DNA from: Deltaproteobacteria bacterium
Lineage (GTDB): Bacteria > Desulfobacterota_B > Binatia > Bin18
NCBI GenBank assembly: GCA_012271025.1
Contig: JAAXHF010000432.1
Coordinates: forward strand, 1-21,216
Reading direction: 5' to 3'
Length of the DNA: 21,216 bases
The notes below the pieces were generated by a model that was not told where the DNA came from, made no database searches, and saw nothing but the letters and a program-made list of their open reading frames with translations. Position 1 is the stretch's first letter; every line of letters begins with the position of its first letter. The translations under genes were made by a program, and so were the position numbers. Below are positions 1 to 8,044 of the stretch, piece by piece.

Positions 1-31
1 CCCTCTCCCTCACGGGGAGAGGGGCTTTTTT
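1..31 (+). terminator. Rho-independent terminator of an upstream gene
   Basis: A perfect 9-bp stem, CCCTCTCCC (1-9) with GGGAGAGGG (15-23), encloses a 5-nt loop and is followed after two bases by six T residues (26-31). This is the textbook form of an intrinsic terminator on the plus strand. It would end transcription of a gene lying before the window, so the cassette starting at 260 probably has its own promoter. The stem also resembles the adjacent repeat at 33-78, so it may be derived from a REP-like element. Confidence 0.7.
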
Positions 32-32
32 A

Positions 33-78
33 CCCTCGCTCCTTGAGGGAGAGGGTGGCCCGCAGGGCCGGGTGAGGG
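33..78. repeat. REP-like palindromic intergenic repeat
   Basis: An imperfect palindrome begins with CCCTCGCTCC and closes with GGGAGAGGG (47-55). It is followed by a second small hairpin, GGCCC-GCA-GGGCC (57-69), and the tail GGGTGAGGG. This architecture is the widespread intergenic repeat of many proteobacterial genomes, whose minus strand reads as the spurious peptide RPHPALRATLSLKERG. Only one copy is in the window, so repetition in the genome is assumed from familiarity with the element and not shown here. The sequence between 79 and 259 holds no convincing gene and no clear promoter. Confidence 0.6.
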
Positions 79-259
79 CGCGAACGGACGGCCTGAAGAG
101 CGCAATCGGCATCATATGCATCACACGTTGGTAAAGGGGGAAGCGCGAAGCGCAGGGGGATTTGTGGATGCGGGGCGGGGCGGCGGCCTAGCCCCGTCCG
201 CTGGGTCTGGTAGGATCGGGAGAGCCGTCGCTGCGCTGTTCTCACACCTGCGAGAAGCT

Positions 260-1162
260 ATGTTGCCCGCAGTTTTCACGCCCCAATTTCTGGCTCGGCT
301 GGAAACCCTCCAGCTTCGGTCACGACGTAAATTTGTCGGCAGCCGTCCGGGCCGGCATGCGTCGCCCCGGCGCGGGGCCGGTCTCGAGTTTGCCGACTAT
401 CGCCCCTATACCCCGGGCGACGACCCGCGCTCCATTGACTGGAAGCTGTACTGCCGCACCGACCGCCACTACATCAAGCTCTTCCAGGAAGAAGAAGACC
501 TGTACACCTACCTGTTCCTCGACCTGAGCGCCTCGATGGCCCACCCCAGCGGTGATGCCAAGTATGCTGCGGCGCGCGATCTGACGCTGGCCCTGGCCTA
601 TATCGTGCTGGCCGGGGATGACGCGGTCAAACTGCACGCCCTGAGCAGCGCCGAGACCGAGCAGGCCACGCCGTTTTTTCGCGGTCGGCGGCGTTTCATC
701 CAACTCCACGACTTTTTAACCGGCCTCCAGCCCCAGGGCCAGCTGCACCCGCCGACCGCTCTGGCGCGTCATCTGCACACCCTGCACCGGCCGGGCAAAG
801 CCATCTGGGTATCGGATTTCCTCTTTTCCATGGACGTGTTTCACACCTCGCTCAACCTGCTGCGGGCGGCCAACTTCGACCTGGCAGTCATCCAGGTGTT
901 GGGCCGCACCGAGACCGACCCGCCGCTGCGGCCGGCCGGCGCACGTTTTGTGGACAGCGAGGGCGGCGGCTCAGCCCTGATCCGCTTTGATGCCCGGGCC
1001 AAACGCGCCTATGTCGAGCGTCTGGCGCGTCACAACCGGGAGCTGCGCAGCTCGTGCCATCAGGCCGGGGTGCGCTACGCGCAGTTCGTGGCCGGGGCGG
1101 CGGCGGGCGATGTCCACGATTTCGTCCTGCGCGAACTGCCGGCCCTGGGCGTGCTGAGCTGA
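260..1162 (+). CDS. DUF58 domain-containing protein
   Basis: This 300-aa protein belongs to the DUF58 family, which has a VWA-like fold and is encoded with MoxR-type AAA+ ATPases and VWA membrane proteins. The family signature runs from about residue 44: EFADYRPYTPGDDPRSIDWK. A MIDAS-like stretch FLDLSASM follows at about residue 90, and the rest is the VWA-like C-terminal part. The frame stays open back to 116, but the stretch 116-259 reads as low-complexity sequence continuous with the intergenic repeat. The ATG at 260 sits five to six bases behind GAGAA and starts a typical N terminus, so I prefer it. The stop lies 13 nt before the next gene, which suggests one transcript. Its molecular role is not known with certainty; related cassettes are linked to envelope stress and metal or chaperone-like functions. 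Confidence 0.88.
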   Translation: MLPAVFTPQFLARLETLQLRSRRKFVGSRPGRHASPRRGAGLEFADYRPYTPGDDPRSIDWKLYCRTDRHYIKLFQEEEDLYTYLFLDLSASMAHPSGDAKYAAARDLTLALAYIVLAGDDAVKLHALSSAETEQATPFFRGRRRFIQLHDFLTGLQPQGQLHPPTALARHLHTLHRPGKAIWVSDFLFSMDVFHTSLNLLRAANFDLAVIQVLGRTETDPPLRPAGARFVDSEGGGSALIRFDARAKRAYVERLARHNRELRSSCHQAGVRYAQFVAGAAAGDVHDFVLRELPALGVLS

Positions 1163-1175
1163 GGGTCGGCGTCAC

Positions 1176-2990
1176 ATGGATTTTGCCCTGCTGTCCGCGT
1201 CGTCTGCGGCTCCCCTGCTGCTGGCCCTGCCCGCGTTGTTCCTGCCGTATCTCTTCCGTCGGCGGGCCAGGCGGGTCGTTGTCCCCAGCCTGTTCCTGTA
1301 CGAGGGGCTGGCTGCCTCGGCCAGGCGGGAAATGTGGGGCCGGCTCCGGCTCTCGCCCCTGTTTTTCCTGCACCTGCTGATCCTCCTGCTCTTGATTCTG
1401 ATCGCGGCGCGGCCGGTCGTGCGCAGCCCCGGCGGCTCTGTCGCCTTCGTGCTCGACACCTCTGCCAGCATGCAGGCGCGCGCCCCGGACGGCGCCGTGC
1501 GGGTGTTTGAGCTGGCCAAACACGCGCTGGGGTCCCGCCTGGAAACGGTCCCCGAGGGAGAACGCATCGGGCTGTTCACCTCGGCGCCCTCTCCCCAAAA
1601 GATTGCCGATACCAGCCTGGCCGGAGAGTGGTCGAGCCCATCCCTGGACCAACTGCTGGCGGGGATCGAGGTCACCGATACGCCCGACCCGAGCGACGCG
1701 GTGTTGTCTGTTTTTTTCGCCCAGCTGTTGGCCGAGGACGGCTTTCAGCGCCTGGTCTTCTTCACCGATAGACCTCTGGCTAGAACTCTGGCCTCGTCCG
1801 TCCCGCCACAGGTCTCGGTGGTCCGGCTGGGTGAGGTCGTTCCGAATCTTGGGATCAGCGGCTTTCGCCTGCACCGCAGCCCCTTTTTCCCCGATGCGGT
1901 CGAAGCCACGCTGCGGGTCGTGGGCACGGCGCCCACGGAGGGCTGGCGGGTCAGCCTTGAAGATGCGGAGACCGGCCGGGAACTCCAATCGCTCCCCCCT
2001 GCTCAGGACCAGACCTTTGCTTTTTCTGACGTGCCGGTGGCCCGCACCTACCGGGCGCGGCTGCTGATCGAAGACGGGCTTGAGCTGGATAATGCAGCCC
2101 ACGCCGTCCTGCCCGGGCTGGGGTCGGTCTCGGGCCTGCTGGTCAGTCCGCTGCCCCAAGGCGCGGCGCGCCTGTCCCGGATTCCCGCGCTCAGGCTTGA
2201 GCAGGTCAGCCCCCAGGACTACCGCCCGGACATGGCCGCCCGTTTTCCGTTTGTCCTCTTTCACCTGACCGCACCCGACAGCTTGCCGCCGAGCAATGCC
2301 GCCTTCGTGCTGCCGCCCGAGGGCAACGCCGTCTTTCCTCTGGGCCGGGCGGCGACTGGACCTGACATCACCCGCTGGACGGTCGGCCACCCGCTGGTGC
2401 GCTATGTGCATTTCCCGCTGCTGAAGCCCGCCTTCGGTCACGCCTTCTCGCCGCCGGCCTGGAGCACGACGGTCGTACACGCCACGCCCGGACCGCTGAT
2501 CCTGGCCGGCGAGCGGCGCGGGTATCGCTACGCCGCTGTCGGATTTGATCTGTTGCCGTATCTGGGCCGGCAAAATCTGCCGGCCTCGATCCTGACCCTG
2601 AATCTGCTGGACTGGCTGGCCGGTCAGGCCGGCCGCACGCCCAGTCTGACAACCGGGGCGAGCCTCAGCCTGACTGGCCAGGCGCCGCAGGTCTCAGGCC
2701 CGGACGGCCAGTCCATCCCCGTCGCCGGCCGGAGTCTGAGCCTGCTCAAGCAGGGGGTCTATCGGGTCACCGAGCATGGACACCAGCGTCGCCTGGCCGT
2801 CAATCTCGGCAGTGCCGAGGAGTCCCGTCTCGGGCGGCCCCTGCGCCTGGACGTTTCCCCCCCAACGCAGTCGGAGCAAACGGCTCAGCGCCCGGTCTGG
2901 CCGTGGATCGTTGTCGGCGTGTTGCTGCTGCTGGGCCTGGAACGCTGGCTTGTCGGGCGGGAGGAAGGGAGCAGCCGGAACGGGGCGTGA
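1176..2990 (+). CDS. BatA-like VWA domain membrane protein
   Basis: The 604-aa protein starts with the two-helix BatA (aerotolerance-type) N-terminal domain: one membrane segment near residues 7-26, a basic loop, and a second near 62-80. A VWA domain follows with an intact MIDAS start, FVLDTSASM, with Asp94, Ser96 and Ser98. The loop ending FFTDRP supplies a later MIDAS-type Asp. The long periplasmic or extracellular middle lacks motifs I recognise. A final membrane helix lies near 573-592, followed by a short charged tail. GAGGG stands nine bases before the ATG. The gene follows the DUF58 gene by 13 nt and precedes the third cassette member by 30 nt. Proteins of this type probably act in the inner membrane with a MoxR ATPase; that link is inferred from the family. 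Confidence 0.85.
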   Translation: MDFALLSASSAAPLLLALPALFLPYLFRRRARRVVVPSLFLYEGLAASARREMWGRLRLSPLFFLHLLILLLLILIAARPVVRSPGGSVAFVLDTSASMQARAPDGAVRVFELAKHALGSRLETVPEGERIGLFTSAPSPQKIADTSLAGEWSSPSLDQLLAGIEVTDTPDPSDAVLSVFFAQLLAEDGFQRLVFFTDRPLARTLASSVPPQVSVVRLGEVVPNLGISGFRLHRSPFFPDAVEATLRVVGTAPTEGWRVSLEDAETGRELQSLPPAQDQTFAFSDVPVARTYRARLLIEDGLELDNAAHAVLPGLGSVSGLLVSPLPQGAARLSRIPALRLEQVSPQDYRPDMAARFPFVLFHLTAPDSLPPSNAAFVLPPEGNAVFPLGRAATGPDITRWTVGHPLVRYVHFPLLKPAFGHAFSPPAWSTTVVHATPGPLILAGERRGYRYAAVGFDLLPYLGRQNLPASILTLNLLDWLAGQAGRTPSLTTGASLSLTGQAPQVSGPDGQSIPVAGRSLSLLKQGVYRVTEHGHQRRLAVNLGSAEESRLGRPLRLDVSPPTQSEQTAQRPVWPWIVVGVLLLLGLERWLVGREEGSSRNGA

Positions 2991-3020
2991 CCAGCCGCCG
3001 CCTCGTTCCACGGCTTTCTT

Positions 3021-5609
3021 ATGGACACCGTTTTTTCCCTCGCGGGCTGGCTGCCACCCCTGGCCTTTGAGCGACCCGTGTTCTTGTGGCTGTTTGCCGG
3101 CCTGCCCCTGCTGTGGCTGGTGCAGCGGCGTTCGTTGCGGTCCGGGCTGGGACGCCTCAGCCTGGCCCTGCACTCCCTGCTGGTCGGGGCGTTGATTCTG
3201 ATTGCCGCAGGCTGTCACAGCCTCCAGCCGGGAACGGTCCGCGGCCCGCTGCTGGCCTTTGACGTTTCCCACAGCCTGACCCTCGACCAGCGCCGCTGGA
3301 TGCGGGACACCGCTGTCCGACGCCTGGCGCCAAGGCCCGACACGCCGAGCCTGCTGTTTGCCGGCGCCCGCCAGTGGCTGCCGTGGAGCGAGGCTGAGGC
3401 TCTGCTGCTCGCCCCGCCCCCGCGCTTACAGCTTGAGCACAGCGACTTGGCCGGCGCCCTGACCGGCATTCTGGCCGAGCAACCGGGCCGGACGACCTAT
3501 GTGCTGAGCGACGGCTGGGAGACGGTCGGCTCGGCCGCCCCGCTCCTGCCCCTGCTGGCCGAACGCCGCCAGCGCCTGTATCCCCTGGCGCCGCCGGGCG
3601 CCGAGCGACTGCCGAACCTCGCCATCCAGCGTATCGGCGCCCCGCAGGTCGCGCAAAAAGGCGACGGCGTGACGCTGCGGCTCGTCCTCGACAACACCCA
3701 CCCCGGCCCTGTTGAGGCCGAACTGGCGCTGCGTCAGCGCGATCAGCCGGTGTGGCAGGGTGTCGTCAGCCTGCCCCCAGGTGTTTCCGTGCTGACCCGT
3801 GCGGTCAGCCTGTCTGACGACGGGTTGATTCCGCTCCGGGCCACGCTGAGCCCGGCCTCGGACGTGCAGGATGCCAATCCAGACGATAACCGGGCGGTCG
3901 CCTGGGTCCGGGTCAGTCGGCCCGACACGGTCTTATTGCTCAGTGCCCGGGAACGCGACAACCGCTATTTGCGCCAGGCGCTCAGCAGTCGCGGGTTTGA
4001 GGTCCGGGCTCCGCGTGTCTCTTCCTCATCGACGCTACCGGCCCCGGAGTCGTTCGGCACGGTCATCCTGAACAATGTGGATAGGCACAGTCTGCCGGCG
4101 GCCCTGCCGAGCCGTCTGCGGACCTATGTGCGCGACGGGGGGGGTCTGATCATGGTCGGCGGCGAATCGAGCCTGGGGCTGGGCGGCTACGTTGGCACGC
4201 CGGTCGAGCACGCCCTGCCGGTGGTGCTGACGCCGCCCCAAAAAGAGGAAAAGCGGACGGCCGTGATGCTGGTGATCGACAAATCGGGCAGCATGCGCCG
4301 CGAACAGCGGTTGTTGTTCGCCCTGGCCGGGGTGCGCGGCGTGGCCCGCAACCTCAAAGACAGCGACCTGTTTGGCGTCATCGGCTTTGATAAGGAACCG
4401 TTTCCCGTCATTCCGCTGAGCTATATGGGCAAGATCCGCCCCGAGGTAGAAGCGCGGATCGACAGACTCAGGGCGGCCGGCGGGACGTATCTGTTGCCCG
4501 CCCTGGAAGAGGCCAAACGTCAGCTGGAGCGTCAACACGCCACCCGTAAGCATGTGGTGATCCTGACCGATGGCGAAACCGGCGGCAGCGGCAGCGCGTA
4601 CCTCGACCTGGTATCGGTCATGCGCCAGGAACTCGGCATGACCATCTCGACGATCGCGGTCGGCCGCCGGCCCAACCTGCGCCTGCTGTCGCGTCTGGCC
4701 GACTATGGCGGCGGGGCGTTCCACCATACCACCGACCCCTCCAGCCTGCCCGAGCTGTTCATCGGTGAGCTTGAGGACACCGCCCAAGAAAAGACCATGG
4801 TAGAGCAGGAGTTCACCCCCATCCCCAACCCGCGCTCGCCCCTGCTCGCCGGGCTGGCCGCGCGGCGGCTGCCGCAGGTCAAGGGCTATGTCGAGGTGCG
4901 GCTCAAGCCCGGCGCCCGCAGCGACGTGTCACTGAGAGTGGAGGATGCAGCGCCGCCGCTGCTCGCCTCGTGGACCTACGGGCAGGGCCGGGCCGTGGCC
5001 TTCGCCTCCGACGCCAACGGTCGTTGGTCGGCGCCGTGGATCGGCTGGGACGGGTTCAGCACCTTTTGGGAACAGGTCGTCCGCTGGAGCGGAGCCACCA
5101 GACAGGAGAAGCAGACCGACTTTGTCGTCGAGCTGGGCCATACCGGGCAGGGGCTGGTCATGGACCTCTTCTCGCACGCCAGCCGGGAACACGGCCGGTC
5201 GGCCGCTGCCGATCTCCGCCTGCCGGGCGGCACGAACCACTCTCTGTCCTTGGACCGCCTGGCGCCCGGCCACTACCAGGCGGTGTATGCCAAGCCTGAG
5301 CCGGGCGATTACCGCATCGAACTGCGCCTGCCGTCCGGCGAGACGCTGGGTCCGCTGGGCTACACCGTGCCGGCCCCGAACCCGAGGGGAGAAGTGCCGC
5401 AGCCCGAGCCAAATCTGGTCCTGTTGGAAAGCCTGGCCCACGCCACCGGCGGGAGTCTGAACCCCGACCCCGACCGCGTCGTGCACGAGGCCGGTCCGCC
5501 CCAAGCCCGGCCGCTTTTGCCGTATCTGCTGCCGCTGGCCGTGGGGCTGTACCTGCTGGAACTGGTTGTCAGGCGGCTGGCCGGGGAGCCGTCCGAACAC
5601 GCGGCTTAG
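3021..5609 (+). CDS. Large membrane protein with two VWA-type MIDAS motifs
   Basis: The 862-aa protein has two N-terminal membrane helices (about 18-35 and 48-66). A first VWA-like region then begins with AFDVSHS (Asp81, Ser83, Ser85) and contains the later motif VLSDG. The centre has a glutamine-amidotransferase-like segment, GGGLIMVGGESS. It leads directly into a canonical VWA domain with Asp420, Ser422 and Ser424 (DKSGSM), Thr489 and Asp517 (LTDGE). After a beta-rich region containing TYGQGRAVAFASD, a membrane helix near 833-852 closes the protein. This matches the large VWA/GATase-like membrane protein of DUF58-BatA cassettes. No clear Shine-Dalgarno precedes the ATG. The stop codon overlaps that of the convergent gpmI gene. 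The function is unproven; the N-terminal MIDAS may be degenerate. Confidence 0.83.
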   Translation: MDTVFSLAGWLPPLAFERPVFLWLFAGLPLLWLVQRRSLRSGLGRLSLALHSLLVGALILIAAGCHSLQPGTVRGPLLAFDVSHSLTLDQRRWMRDTAVRRLAPRPDTPSLLFAGARQWLPWSEAEALLLAPPPRLQLEHSDLAGALTGILAEQPGRTTYVLSDGWETVGSAAPLLPLLAERRQRLYPLAPPGAERLPNLAIQRIGAPQVAQKGDGVTLRLVLDNTHPGPVEAELALRQRDQPVWQGVVSLPPGVSVLTRAVSLSDDGLIPLRATLSPASDVQDANPDDNRAVAWVRVSRPDTVLLLSARERDNRYLRQALSSRGFEVRAPRVSSSSTLPAPESFGTVILNNVDRHSLPAALPSRLRTYVRDGGGLIMVGGESSLGLGGYVGTPVEHALPVVLTPPQKEEKRTAVMLVIDKSGSMRREQRLLFALAGVRGVARNLKDSDLFGVIGFDKEPFPVIPLSYMGKIRPEVEARIDRLRAAGGTYLLPALEEAKRQLERQHATRKHVVILTDGETGGSGSAYLDLVSVMRQELGMTISTIAVGRRPNLRLLSRLADYGGGAFHHTTDPSSLPELFIGELEDTAQEKTMVEQEFTPIPNPRSPLLAGLAARRLPQVKGYVEVRLKPGARSDVSLRVEDAAPPLLASWTYGQGRAVAFASDANGRWSAPWIGWDGFSTFWEQVVRWSGATRQEKQTDFVVELGHTGQGLVMDLFSHASREHGRSAAADLRLPGGTNHSLSLDRLAPGHYQAVYAKPEPGDYRIELRLPSGETLGPLGYTVPAPNPRGEVPQPEPNLVLLESLAHATGGSLNPDPDRVVHEAGPPQARPLLPYLLPLAVGLYLLELVVRRLAGEPSEHAA

Positions 5610-7252
5610 GGTTTGAGCAGACTCGGCTCAAACTCCTCGGGTGGCTGGTAGCCGAGCAGTTCCAGCAGGGTCGCGGCGACATTGGCCAGGCCGGCCTCGG
5701 GCAGGTCGTCCCGTAGCGAAAAGACCCGCCCGTCGCCCTCGACCACGAAAAAGGGCACCGGGTTCAGCGAGTGGGAGGTCCGGGGCTGCGGCTTGCCGTC
5801 CGCGCCCAGCAGGGGCTGCTGGGACGGGTCGCGCTGGACCATGTCTTCGGCGTTGCCGTGGTCGGCGGTGACGACCAGACAGCCCTTGCTGGCCAAGATT
5901 TCGGGCAGGATGCGGCTCAGCGCCCGGTCAACCTCTTCAACCGCAGTAATCGAAGCGTCAATCTTGCCGGTGTGGCCGACCATGTCCCCGGCGGCGAAAT
6001 TGACCCGGATGAAGGGGAAGTCGCCGGTGTGGATGGCCTGAATGACCGTCTGCGCGGTCTCGGCCGACTTCATCCACGGGGCTTCATCGAACGGCACCTG
6101 ATCGGACGGAATCTCGATATACTCCTCGCTGTCCTCATCGAACTTGCCCGAGCGATTGCCGTTCCAGAAATAGGTCACATGGCCGAATTTCTGGGTCTCC
6201 GAGCAGGCCAGCTGCCGCACCCCGGTGTGGGCCAGGTACTCGCTGACCGGCCGCTCGACCTCGGGCGAGGAGACCAGATAGTGCCGGGGGATGTGGAGAT
6301 CTCCGTCGTATAACATCATGCCCGCGTACACGACCTGGGGCACACGACCGCGGTCGAATTTGTCAAACTCCGGGCCGGCCTCAAACGCCTGGGAGATTTC
6401 CAGTCCGCGGTCGCCCCGAAAGTTGAAGAAGATCACCGCGTCGCCGTCCTGAACCGGACCGCGCGGCCTGCCGTCGGGACCGCTGACTACGAACTCGGGC
6501 AGAAACTGGTCGGCGATGCCGGGGGTTTCCTGGCGATAGGTCTCAATCGCGCTGCGGGCGCTGGGAAAGGCCCGGCCGATGCCGTGCACCTGAGCCTTCC
6601 AGCCGCGTTCGACCATGGCCCAGTCGGCCTCGTAACGGTCCATCGTCGTCGTCATCCGCCCGCCGCCGGACGCAATCCAGTAGTCTTTGCCGGTCTCTCG
6701 CACGCCGGCCAGCACCTCTTCCAGACGGTCGATATACACCAGCGCCGAGGTCTCGGGCACGTCGCGGCCGTCCTGCAGGGCGTGGACATACAACCGCGGC
6801 AGGGCCTCGGCGGCGGCCCGCCCGATCAGGGCGAACAGCTGCTTTTCGTGGGAGTGGACATTGCCGTCCGACACCAGACCGATCAGGTGCAGGGCGCCGC
6901 CCGTTTCCTGGAGGTGGCGCATGATGGTCTGCCACGTGCCGTTCCAGATCGTGCCGCGTTCGATTGCCGCGTCAACCAGCTTGGCGCCCTGGTCGAAAAT
7001 ACGGCCCGCGCCCAGGATATTGTGGCCGACCTCGGAGTTGCCCATGTCGGCGTCCGAGGGCAGGCCGACCGCAGTGCCGTGGGCGCGCAGCTGGCGTGCC
7101 AGGCCGCCCTCGCCCAGCGCGTCCAGGGTCGGGGTTGCGGCGCAGGCCACGGCGTCAAACTCGTCGCCTTGGCCGATGCCGACACCGTCGAGGATGAGCA
7201 GAACAAGCGGGCCGTGGGGGGCGGGCAGGCTGGGGTGCGGTGCGAGTTTCAT
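5606..7252 (-). CDS. gpmI: 2,3-bisphosphoglycerate-independent phosphoglycerate mutase
   Basis: This enzyme interconverts 3- and 2-phosphoglycerate in glycolysis and gluconeogenesis without a bisphosphoglycerate cofactor, using two metal ions and a phosphoserine. Visible motifs are LLILDGVG (metal-binding Asp22), ADMGNSEVGHN with the phosphorylated Ser73, VSDGNVHSH, and ADHGNAEDM near the C terminus. The N terminus (KLAPHPSLP before the LDG motif) and the 548-aa length resemble plant-type iPGM more than the roughly 514-aa Escherichia coli form. The ATG at 7252 has AAAGG seven bases upstream. Longer in-frame starts exist at 7285 and at 7309. The one at 7309 forms an ATGA overlap with the stop of the preceding antitoxin gene, so translational coupling is possible. 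It converges on the VWA gene with overlapping stop codons. Confidence 0.95.
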   Translation of the reverse strand: MKLAPHPSLPAPHGPLVLLILDGVGIGQGDEFDAVACAATPTLDALGEGGLARQLRAHGTAVGLPSDADMGNSEVGHNILGAGRIFDQGAKLVDAAIERGTIWNGTWQTIMRHLQETGGALHLIGLVSDGNVHSHEKQLFALIGRAAAEALPRLYVHALQDGRDVPETSALVYIDRLEEVLAGVRETGKDYWIASGGGRMTTTMDRYEADWAMVERGWKAQVHGIGRAFPSARSAIETYRQETPGIADQFLPEFVVSGPDGRPRGPVQDGDAVIFFNFRGDRGLEISQAFEAGPEFDKFDRGRVPQVVYAGMMLYDGDLHIPRHYLVSSPEVERPVSEYLAHTGVRQLACSETQKFGHVTYFWNGNRSGKFDEDSEEYIEIPSDQVPFDEAPWMKSAETAQTVIQAIHTGDFPFIRVNFAAGDMVGHTGKIDASITAVEEVDRALSRILPEILASKGCLVVTADHGNAEDMVQRDPSQQPLLGADGKPQPRTSHSLNPVPFFVVEGDGRVFSLRDDLPEAGLANVAATLLELLGYQPPEEFEPSLLKP

Positions 7253-7305
7253 GGGGCGGCCTTTCGTTTCGTCTTGTGTTGACATGGAACGATTGAGCCC
7301 CTCTC

Positions 7306-7581
7306 TCATCTTTCTGCCATAGCCAGCCGTTCGCGTAAGATGTGGTCGATGATTTTTGGCACGCTTTGGTGTGAAACCTGCGCCTCTTGCTGAAGCCGTT
7401 GGAAGATATCGGCTTCTACCGGCACCTCAAAAATACGCTGCTTGATCGTAATCTCGTCCTCTTCAGGTTCAAGATATTCTTCATAATCCAGCGTACTGTG
7501 CGTGTCCCAAAATTCTCCCGCTTCTTCTTCTGTTGCAAACGTTTCCGGTAACGGATCGCGGCTCTTATTTTTGTTGCTCAT
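7306..7581 (-). CDS. CopG-family antitoxin-like protein
   Basis: The 91-aa protein has an acidic N-terminal half containing ETFATEEEAGEFWDTHST, typical of a CopG/BrnA-type antitoxin family. Its C-terminal half (FEVPVEADIFQRLQQEA onward) has the beta strand plus two helices of a ribbon-helix-helix DNA-binding domain. The ATG is preceded by a strong AGAGGAG at a good distance, which decides this start although the frame is open further upstream into an hsdM remnant. Its TGA overlaps the most upstream possible gpmI start as ATGA. No toxin gene is adjacent on either side, so it is either an orphan antitoxin or a small transcriptional regulator. The family assignment comes from recognised motifs and was not searched. 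Confidence 0.72.
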   Translation of the reverse strand: MSNKNKSRDPLPETFATEEEAGEFWDTHSTLDYEEYLEPEEDEITIKQRIFEVPVEADIFQRLQQEAQVSHQSVPKIIDHILRERLAMAER

Positions 7582-7608
7582 AGTATCTCCTCTCTGCATC
7601 ATCCATAT

Positions 7609-7722
7609 CACGGGCGGCAGAATGAAGTCCTTGTATTTGGGCGCGTCCTGGGCCCCGCGAATGCTGCACGCCGCGTCCCACAGCCAGGATTCGAGCGACT
7701 TTGCGTTTGTGTTGTTTTCCAC
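7609..7722 (-). pseudogene. 5' remnant of type I restriction methylase hsdM
   Basis: About 38 codons starting from a GTG encode a peptide containing LESWLWDAACSIRGAQDAPK and then KYKDFILP. This is the characteristic N terminus of HsdM, the class I SAM-dependent N6-adenine methyltransferase subunit of type I restriction systems. The family normally continues with a segment like LIFIKRLSDVFEDE for several hundred residues; here the similarity stops at ILPPV. The frame then runs without a stop into the CopG-type antitoxin, so a 138-aa fusion is formally possible. The antitoxin's own Shine-Dalgarno makes the fusion unlikely to matter. I read this as a deletion scar. Confidence 0.65.
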
Positions 7723-7790
7723 TGTGAACTTCTGCCAACGGTTTGCTGTTCGGAGCCGTGGACGTGACTCTCTCTTCTACCGCAGGCGGC

Positions 7791-8030
7791 TCAGACAACA
7801 TTCAACATCTTATTGGCGTCGTCTTTCCCACAAGTCGGAGGGGGAAGCGGCTTGCCATCCTGCCGATAGAGAGCAACCGTTTCTTCAACAATCTCACATA
7901 AGTCGGCAAAGACGGCCTTTTCATCCTCTCCGTGGCACCCGCCGTAGAACAGGCCCGGGCAACTTCCGACAAAACACTGGTCTTCGTCTGACCATTCGAC
8001 AATCTTCACGTATCGGTCACTCGCTCTCAT
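7791..8030 (-). CDS. Short HicB-like antitoxin, no HicA partner seen
   Basis: The 79-aa protein contains RYVKIVEWSDEDQCFVG and then CPGLFYGG, with acidic helices after it and a PLPPPT segment. This is the partial RNase H-like fold of HicB antitoxins, which normally neutralise the mRNA-cleaving toxin HicA. The C-terminal DNA-binding part seen in longer HicB proteins is absent; short forms ending like this one (NKMLNVV) do occur, so truncation is not certain. A longer start at 8069 would overlap the end of gpmA by 25 nt; the ATG at 8030 begins 14 nt after the gpmA stop and just before the conserved domain. No hicA-sized frame with a recognisable HicA motif lies next to it. The Shine-Dalgarno is weak. 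Confidence 0.7.
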   Translation of the reverse strand: MRASDRYVKIVEWSDEDQCFVGSCPGLFYGGCHGEDEKAVFADLCEIVEETVALYRQDGKPLPPPTCGKDDANKMLNVV

Positions 8031-8044
8031 TGTTCGGTCTCTGG

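Noticed and set aside
30..245. Small minus-strand open frame ending in RPHPALRATLSLKERG
   Set aside because: This peptide is the known spurious translation of a palindromic intergenic repeat.
116..259. N-terminal extension of the DUF58 protein
   Set aside because: The added 48 residues are Gly/Ala/Arg-rich and continue from intergenic repeat sequence; DUF58 proteins normally start near the ATG at 260.
888..2573. Open frame of about 560 codons on the minus strand
   Set aside because: It is antisense to the DUF58 and BatA-like genes, rich in Arg, Gln and Gly with no motif; a composition artefact.
7723..7790. Possible hicA gene next to the HicB-like gene
   Set aside because: The gap is only 68 bases and the other side is gpmA; no frame encodes a HicA-like motif.
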